Positions 52,201-61,200 of a stretch of 64,000 nucleotides of DNA are shown here, one piece after another. Position 1 is the first letter of the stretch; each line of letters opens with the position of its first letter. Source of the stretch: Corbicula japonica (lineage: Eukaryota; Mollusca; Bivalvia; Venerida; Cyrenidae); NCBI GenBank assembly GCA_038501625.1, contig JAZAYU010000012.1:3472001-3536000 (forward strand), in the 5' to 3' direction. Made by a program: the position numbers and the translations under genes. The notes under the pieces are model-generated. The model ran no database searches. It was not told the DNA's origin and saw only the letters and a program-made list of their open reading frames with translations.

Positions 52201-55200
52201 AAATATATTGAAAATAATCTTTATCTAGAACTACTTTATTACTGCACCAGAATATATAAGACTTAACAAAGTTTTTATCTGAAGTGCTTGTACATGTGAC
52301 ATGTTAAACCACATGTTGATTCGCCATTGCATTTTAAACTGTTGATTCACTTTTTCAACTTGCATGTGTTTGTTCTTATGGGAACCTGTAGAAGTAAGTT
52401 TGAGGTTAATGCCCCCTAGAACATGGTTTAAACCCTCTTGTGGCAAGATGCTTTGCCACTGTTGTTCTAAGGCAGTAATCCTTCGGGTACTCATATTTGT
52501 TCATTGTTTGTGGTGTCTTCCTGAAAAAATATCATGTTAACAGATTCTTTTTTTTTCCTCTCTCTCTGTTTTTACTGTGTGGGAAGGCTGTGATTTCTGA
52601 AATGTTTATATACCGTCATTGTCTGAATATAAGTCGCACTTTTTTCCCAGAATTCGGCGGTAAAAAGTTGGGGATGCGGCTAAAGCACAGGTTTGGCTGC
52701 TTATAAATACATTATAAGCCATTTTGATCTGTTCCATCAAGTTTGGGGATGGTGCAGCGTATACATAAGTGCGGCTTATATTCGAACAATGACGGTATCT
52801 CTAGAAATGAAACAAATCTACAGTTTTCCACAATATGATACCGATCAGAGAGAAAGCCTTAGTTAGCGATTAACAGATTTAGAAAACCTACCAGTTCTGG
52901 GAATCTCAACCTTGTCTGGATGTCCCCTTCAGCTTCCATCAGACTTTTGAACTTCCTGTTCATCTCGAACCTTAGCTCCACATGTTTGTCGTCATTCTTA
53001 AAGTCTTTACCATACCATAGATCACTGTCTATCTCTGTATGTTTCTTGTTATGATCGATATTACTCATTAGCTTGAAGTTTACATTGGGGTATTTGCTGG
53101 ATTCAAAGTTCCTGAAATAGATTTACACTAATGGTGTTGGATCTGCACTTACATCTCGTTAACAATTAGCTCTCTTAACCCTTTCCTATATATATTCGCA
53201 TTTTTATGCATGTGCCACCAGATTTCAAAAGTGACCACACTGTTATACAAATTAACCCTTTCCTGCATAGACACATCTTTATTGCATGGGCGAACAGTGT
53301 AGATCCAGATCAACCGGCACATCCATGCAGTCTGATCAGGATCTGCACTGGTCGCATTTTGGTCAGAAATAACAAAATGAATCAAAAAGCGAACAGTGCA
53401 GATCCTGATCAGATGGCACGGATGTGCCGGCTGATCTGGATCTACACTGTTCGCTCATGCAATAAAGGTGTGTCTATGCAGGAAAGGGTTAATTCGTGAA
53501 ACAGTGTGGCCACTTTTGAAATCTGGACCAGTAAACTGTTAAATTATTTTTTTTGTGCAGGTTTAATTTTCATGTTTTTCACGCTACGGCAAGAGCGCAT
53601 ATTCAACCCCAGAGAAATTAAACCATTTAACAATATTTCTTTATAGGAAAACCAAGTTGCGCGAATTCATGCCCCCTCAAACTTGTTATTTACCAGTTTT
53701 GCACAAAAATTCGTTCCAGGGAAATTAAATGATACTACAGTACTCATTATTTAGTGGATAATCTGCTGATTTATGAACATAACAAGTGCAGAATGTAGAC
53801 CCAGATCAGTCTGTGGAAATGTGCAGCCTCAGGTCTGGAACAATACTGGTCCCTGGCAATTTTAGAAACCAGTGACCAGAGTATTATATAGAGTTATTAG
53901 GTTTTCTGACAGTGTGTTATAGGATATATTATTATACCTCAATTTCATTTACAATGTTAATCTTCCATAGGCCACCGTGACATATAAGTACTGTCAAAAT
54001 AAATTTACTGCCGGAAAAATACTGTCACCCGCTACCATAGGTACGGAATGTTCAAAAATTATACTGTACCATTCGCGCATGCGCAATATCTATTTTTACA
54101 TTTCTGTTGTAAACAGACGACAATAATGTCAAGCAACAAACGTTTTTCTACCATAAACGAGGCAGATTTTAAGTAAATAACCAGTTTACTTTTATTGTTA
54201 AATTGCTGTTTCATTACCATTATTACATCAATTAAATACCATTATTGAATAAAGTTGTTCATGGTTTGAATAGTTTTTCGCCTCGGTTGACAGTATTTCC
54301 TCAAGTTGACAATTTAACTGTCACCCTGTCAGACATGTAATATTTATATACTGTTCTCTTGAAAAATTTAGAATATTCTGATATTTTTTAACTTTTAAAA
54401 CTTCACCCCATTATTCTCTTTATCTATTCAAGAAATCTTTTACCACACTGCTTACAACCTATGAGATTGGCTTAATCATGTGCCTTTCTCTGAAACTGAA
54501 AACCAAAATGGCAGAGAACAACAGAGGTGAGAGGCCAGAGGCCAGTTGTGGAACATTTAGACAGATGCACTTAATTTACGCCCAATTCTGCCAACTTTCC
54601 AATCAAATTCACAAATATTTCATTTTTTTTGCAGTATAATAACAACTTACATGGAAGCTTTAGCTTTAGTAAGTGATGAACTGCTCAAGTTAGTAATTTT
54701 GGAAACCAGCTGTAACTTGTCTCTAGCAACCCTTCGGATGACATAGGTGAATTCTACGTCTGTGGCAATAGTGCGGAAAGCTCGGTTATCAAGCTTTGCT
54801 TTTAGGGAGAAGTCAGCAGGACTTGATGTGAAGTCAATCTTTGTGTTATAGAGCACTCTGCGTCTCTTATCTACCTGCATGACCTTTCCTGTAAAGCAAT
54901 TAAACAAGAGCAGTCAGAGAAGTCTGAAAACATCTAAAAAAATAATTACTGTTTCATAAAAGTTATTTTATGACAGTCGGCATTTCATTAGAAAATATAA
55001 ATTACAAGAACTATGGCCAAACATTCATGTGCAAAATAGAATAATACCGTAAATTGGGATATTTTGGCGTCGTCATATTTTGGCCACTTTGCCCCAAAGT
55101 GCCTGTGTTATATTTTGGCCAGTTTAATTTTGGCCATTTATCATTGTGTGGTAAAAAAATAAACACAAATACGTTATTTGTCATGTCGTGTATGCTAATT

Positions 55201-58200
55201 TATCAGATTGGTCAGCATTTATTTTAGACATATTAATAAACAATACATATAAGTGAAAGCAACAAAAGACTGCAAAATTATTCATATGATGATTTTTTAT
55301 ACAAATAGAAAACTTCACATGCAGAAATATAAATTTAAAATGAATAAAATTATATATGTGTAATGCAAATAACGATATGATATTTAAAACACTAAAACCA
55401 ATCTCACATTTTCACAACATTTATTACAACACACAATAATCCAACAAATTTAAATACACAAATTGAAATTTTAAATCATGATATTTATTGAGTTGTTTTT
55501 ATAAGCGCTAAATAACGATCAACGACAGAGAAGTGTAAAAAAAAATCTGTATTGTTGTGTTTGCACTACTATGGCTTAATTTTCACCTGTGATATATTTT
55601 GGTGTGTTTAATTTTGGCCTTTTCATTAGGGTGGCCAATTAGGCCAATTATTAACCAAGGCGAAAATATCCCAATTTACGGTATTCATGTGCAAAGTGGA
55701 ATAATATTTGCATGCAAATGACGAAAGAGGAAACTGATTTCAGATAAAGAGAGTTAATTCTTTAATGTACAATAAATATTAAACTGAAAAGAGAAATTTA
55801 AAATATCTTTGGAATAGTTAGAAAGGTAAGAAGTTAGTCCCCAGAATGCCTAGAACATTTCCAAGTAAGTGCCCAGAATGCCTAGAACAGTACCAATTAA
55901 GTCCCCTGCATGCCTAGAACAGTACCAAGTAAGTCCCCAGAATGCCTAGAACAGTACCAAGTAAGTCCCCAGCATGCCTAGAACAGTACCAGTTAAGTCC
56001 CCAAAATGCCTAGAACAGTACCAATTAAGTCCCCAGAATGCCTAGAACAGTACCAATTAAGTCCCCAGAATGCCTAGAACAGTACCAAGTAAGTCCCCAG
56101 AATGCCTAGAACAGTACCAATTAGGTCCCCAGAATGCCTAGAACAGTACCAATTCAGTCCCCAGCATGCCTAGAACAGTACCAAGTAAGTACCCAGAATG
56201 CCTAGAACAGTACCAAGTAAGTACCCAGAATGCCTAGAACAGTTCCAAGTATGTCCCCAGAATGCCTAGAACAGTACCAAGTAAGTACCCAGAATGCCTA
56301 GAACAGTACCAAGTAAGTCCCCAGAATGCCTAGAACAGTACCAATTAAGTCCCCAGAATGCCTAGAACCATATCAAGTATGTCCCCAAACTGCCTAGAAC
56401 AGTACCAAATGAGTCCCCAGAATGCCTAGAACAGTAACAAGTAAGTCCCCAGAATGCCTAGAACAGTACCTTTCAGTGTAACTTTCTTCTCAACAATTTT
56501 GTCCAAAATGAGGTTTACATCCACTCCTTTGTCAAAGTTTATTGTAACATCGCCTCCAAATGCCAACATTTCTTCTGTAGGACTGCGTATAGACACTAGG
56601 GGCTTGTAGATGGTCTTTTTCTTGTACTGTTTAGAAGACACAGTCATGTCCAAAGAGTACTGCTTATTCTTAGCAACCTCCACACTTCCCTCTAGTCCCA
56701 TCAGAACAGGCTTATTGTGTATTGTTGCTGAATAAACAAACAAACAAAATCTGAAGTTGAATATTCATACAAGATATTTAAAATTTAAATCCTGTCAAAC
56801 TTGTTGGACATTTAATATATTTATTCATTTTTATATAACTATAAAGAATGATTTAGCATTCATAAAACTGAGAAATAATTAACTTTTTTCCAGAACCCTT
56901 GACTTTAAAATGTCATGAAGAAACAAAAGAGTCTAAAAACTTCAAACCTTTTGCTGTAACTAGCGACTTCAAAACTCCGCTCATTTCATAATACACATCA
57001 ATTTGGTTCCATTTCTTGTTGCTAATCATTGCTTTCAAGATGACTGGTTCCCTGTTGGGTGTCATGACCTCCAGTGATGGAGAGTAAACAAAGCTGTCCC
57101 CGCTCTCATCTCGGTTGAGAAGAGCCTTGAATGAGTGAGGAGATGTACCATCCACATTCATTTTGCCACTTAACCCATAATTGTTTTTGTCAAGAGTTAC
57201 TGCACCTGAAATGATAAAAAAATCTCTATTTCCCAGCAGCAGTTACTTCCACACAAGCTAAAAATAGCTCAACATGAAAGCAAATGTCTTCATTCAAACA
57301 CATTACTACATGAATTTTTTGAAAGCTTAACATCATGGTTGTGAAGCACTGAGGAGCACAGGGGAGATCACCATTTGATGATGTTGTTAACACAGCAACA
57401 CATTAAATAAAACTCCATGTACACTACATTTGCTGATATATTTGTATCTGTGTACGAATGCATGGAAGTATGATAAGTGTCACTACTTTGTTTTCATTCT
57501 TAAAACAAAATGTCATCTTTTTGAGCTGTAGTGTAGATCCTTTCACTTATATAATCATCCTTTGTAACCCTTTACCTTTTACTTCAAATACAGTGAAACC
57601 TCTCTATAACGACACCTAAGGGACTGAGGGAAAGTGTCCTTAATAGCAGGTTGTCCTTAATTGTGGGTTTGAATTAAACAGAAGAGAACCTTTCTGTTCT
57701 TTAAAAAATCGTCCGTAATACCGGGGTGCCCATAATATTTAATGTCCTTAATGAGGTGTTTTACCGTATACAGGTTTTATCACATGTGAGACCAGTGTAA
57801 ACTGCTCACTTCAGAAACTATCTGGTGAAAAACCTAAATGCTAATATGTAGATCCCTATCAGACAGACCAGATGTGCCTGCTGATCTGCAGCTAGACTAT
57901 TTTATATAGGATAACAACCATATTCCATAGGATAAAGGGTTAAGTGCTTAGCACAATAGCTGTAACCTTTCAGACCTATGTAGACCAAGATCAGAAAGTC
58001 AAAACATGCATATATGACTTAAAATTCCCCTTTTTTGTCTTAAAATGACACAAAATTCCCCTTCCAAAGGGTATGGGAACCTGTCCCCAAAAGTTGTCTA
58101 GTGCCCTGAACAGTATGTCTTAATAAAAAAATTCCATTGTGCAAATAAATTTCTACATGCTTTTGTCCATATTAATGCTTTTCGTAAATGTTTGAAGAAT

Positions 58201-61200
58201 GTTGAAAAAGTAGGATCACAAATTTAAAATTAATGATACCAGGATATGTGATACAGTAATGAATGCAGTTGTATTTCAATGCACTATAAATAAGATACAC
58301 ATGTTTCACATTAAAACAATAGATTATGAAATGTGAAAATGTATAAGCTACTCAAAATTATTAAAATAAAAATAAACTCTGTTTGTAGTTTTTCATTGAT
58401 GATTTTTTTTTACAACCATTTGTATTGAGAATTTTTTTTTAAATTTATTCATTTTCTTTTAAATTCAATGCTTTGCCTGAAATTAGCAAAGTTTATTATT
58501 TGTTTCAAATCAGTATTCACAAAAATAATTTAAACTAAGAGAAACAAATCTATCAAAACCCTGTACCCTGCAAGTTGGCTTTCTTCCAGGGTGATGTCAA
58601 TGTGGCATCTACTGACAGGTCCTTCTTGTTTAGGTTGAAGTCTACCTCTACATGTCGATCAATTCTTGATCCGGGAGTGTCAAATGCCAAACGCACAATG
58701 TTGCTGTCCTTATTCTGAAAGAAAAACGAAAAATTGTAATAAAAAAAATCTTCACTCTTTAGTCTATGGATAGGGCTTTTATCCAATGGGCTTTCAAGGG
58801 CGACCTGTGTAGATCCAGTTCAGCTGGCACATCAATGGTACTTGGATCCCTATGTGATCAAAGCACTATATATGAAGTCATAGGTAAGAAAAGCCTTTAT
58901 TGTTTTCTCTAGGCAAGTCAAGGTTTTGCAAATTTTAGTGACTCTAGCTAGGAGCTAACCCGCACTGTCATGGCACCAGCGCCTAGCCCTGCGATTCTGG
59001 CGACACAACCAACTGAGATAGCCGGGACAACCCCAAAAAAGGTTGATCGAATAGCCCTGATATATGTAACCATCACTGCATGACAACTGTAACAGGTTAT
59101 TTTTACTGCTAACAGTACTGACTTTATGTAAGGGGAGATTTATTCACACTTACATGAACAGATCTAGCCTCCATCCTGTATTTGATGTGTGTGTCTCTGT
59201 TGTACAGATACACTCCAGCACTAATTGGGCCAGTCATAGGGAAGTAAGGGGCATCACTCTTCATGCTAGCATTCGGGTAGCTGACCTCAGCACAGAGTTC
59301 CAGACCAGTGATGGTGACCAGACGTTTCGGTGAGCAGTAGGTGACAGACTGTCTGTTATCAGTGATCATCTTCTGTTCTCGTTCAGTGTCACGGTGAATC
59401 GTGAAAAATGATGACCTGAAAACAACCCGATCAGTGATGTGAATTCTTTCTTTATTAACCCTTTCCTCAATCAACACACCTTTATTGCGTGGGCGAACAA
59501 TGTAGATCCACATCAGCCGGCACATCCCTGCCGTCAGATCAGGACCTGCACTGTTCACTTTACAAATCCTTAACTTATTTCTGACTAAAATGCGACCAGT
59601 GCAGATTCTGATCAAACAGCACGGATGTGCTGGCTGATCTGGATCTACACTGGTCGCACATGCGTAAAAATGCGTATTTATGGAGGAACTGGTTAACCCT
59701 TTACTTCATGGATATGCCTTTTGTCACATGAGTAACCTGTGTAGATATTAGCCAGCATATCATGTGCCATCTGATCTGGATGTACTTTGTTGCTTCTTGG
59801 TCAGAAATAACCTAATAAATCTACAAGCAGAAAGTGTAGATTCTGATCCGATGTTTTGGATGTGCTGGATCTGGATCTAAACCGCTCACCTTTGTGATAA
59901 AAGTCATAGAAATAGAGTAATGGTTTAACCCTTTCCTCCATAGATACACCTTAATTGCGTAGGCGAACAGTTTAGATCCAGATCAGCCGGCACATCTGTG
60001 CCATCTGTGCCCAAGGTTATAAAGCTGAGCATGGAAACCAGTCTCAAATCTCAAGCATCTGATTGGCTGAAATGGCGACTGGTCGCCATTTCAGCCAATC
60101 AGATGCTTGAGATTTGAGACTGGTTTCCATGCTCAGCTTTATAACCTTCAGGCCTGATCAGGATCTAAACTGTTCGCGTTTTGATCTGATAGGTTATTTC
60201 TGACCAAAATGTGACCAGTGCAGATCCTGATCAGATGGCAGCGGATGTGCTGGCTGATCTGGATCTACACTGGTGGCATATGCGTAAAAATGCTTATATA
60301 TGGAGATAAGGGTCAATACTGTAGAACAATTATTTATCCCCTTAAGCAATATTCATAACTGCTATCACCCAAGATTATAAAACTGAAAATGGAGACAAGT
60401 CTCAAATCTCAAGCATCTGATTGGTTGAAATGGGGACAATAATTCAGTTCAACCAGTCAGCTGCTTGAGATTTAAGACTAGTCTCCAATTCCTTGGCCAA
60501 GATGGTATTAATAAGAATAAAGAAACTGGTCTCTAGTTCAATGTACCGGTATTATCTGTAGCACTCAAGAGTTTCATAAACTGGCTCCCCACAAGTCTGT
60601 TTTATTTCACTGTGTTAGTTTATGTTTTTGGTTTTTGTCATACTTTCCTTATGAATTCTTTGTATACTGGCTGTGAGGCAAGCAATGTTCTGTTATTTCA
60701 ACATCATATGTCTTTTGTGTATTTATTGAACCATTTTTTTTTCATAGCAATGTGCTTCAAAAACTTACTTAACATCTATGATTTCCATCCTGGGTTCTGG
60801 CTTTTCATATTCCACAGATAGGGAACCATCCTTGTCCACAATCAGTTTGCCCTGAACAGATGTGCTGGTGTGCAGTGTGGATACCATCTTGATACCGGAC
60901 TTTGTCACGAACGCATCCACACTCATCATGGAGGAAACATCAATGGCAGCACTGAAATAAACCACGTCATGTCACCATCGTACTAGAATGCTATCACATG
61001 ACTTCACAGTGGGAATTTGTTGGAAGACTTTTTAGTTATTGTTAATCAATTTTTATTCACATTTTAAATATGTGTTATTATATTTTTAATAATAGGACCA
61101 TGCAATTTATTATAAAGTAATTATAATATTTTTTATATATCTTATAGATGTTTTACTTAGAACAATAAACTATAAAATGCAAATAGACAGTGGTTCATCA

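Larger units (their letters stand above)
50044..52891. other. intron before the giant exon
   Basis: 2.8 kb, phase 0 on both sides, so no exon is missing by phase. It contains MITEs (50,132-50,318; 50,538-50,717; 51,050-51,277; 52,611-52,796) and a ggcataact-type array (51,430-51,960). An 87-codon minus frame near 52,231-52,494 has no recognised similarity. Confidence 0.75.
57206..58566. other. lipoprotein intron
   Basis: Contains a pogo/Tigger-like MITE (57,591-57,766) followed directly by a degenerate piggyBac-like MITE (about 57,775-57,942). The rest is AT-rich with nothing recognised. Confidence 0.7.

Noticed and set aside
52231..52494. 87-codon minus-strand frame in the intron before the giant exon, as a possible extra exon
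   Set aside because: The neighbouring exons join in phase 0 without it, there are no clear splice sites, and there is no similarity to the rest of the protein.
55828..56469. Regular 32-bp repeats as a CRISPR array
   Set aside because: Units are contiguous with no unique spacers, in a eukaryotic intron. It is a minisatellite.
58935..59050. Functional tRNA gene
   Set aside because: A- and B-box-like sequences are present, but no cloverleaf with paired acceptor and anticodon stems can be formed.
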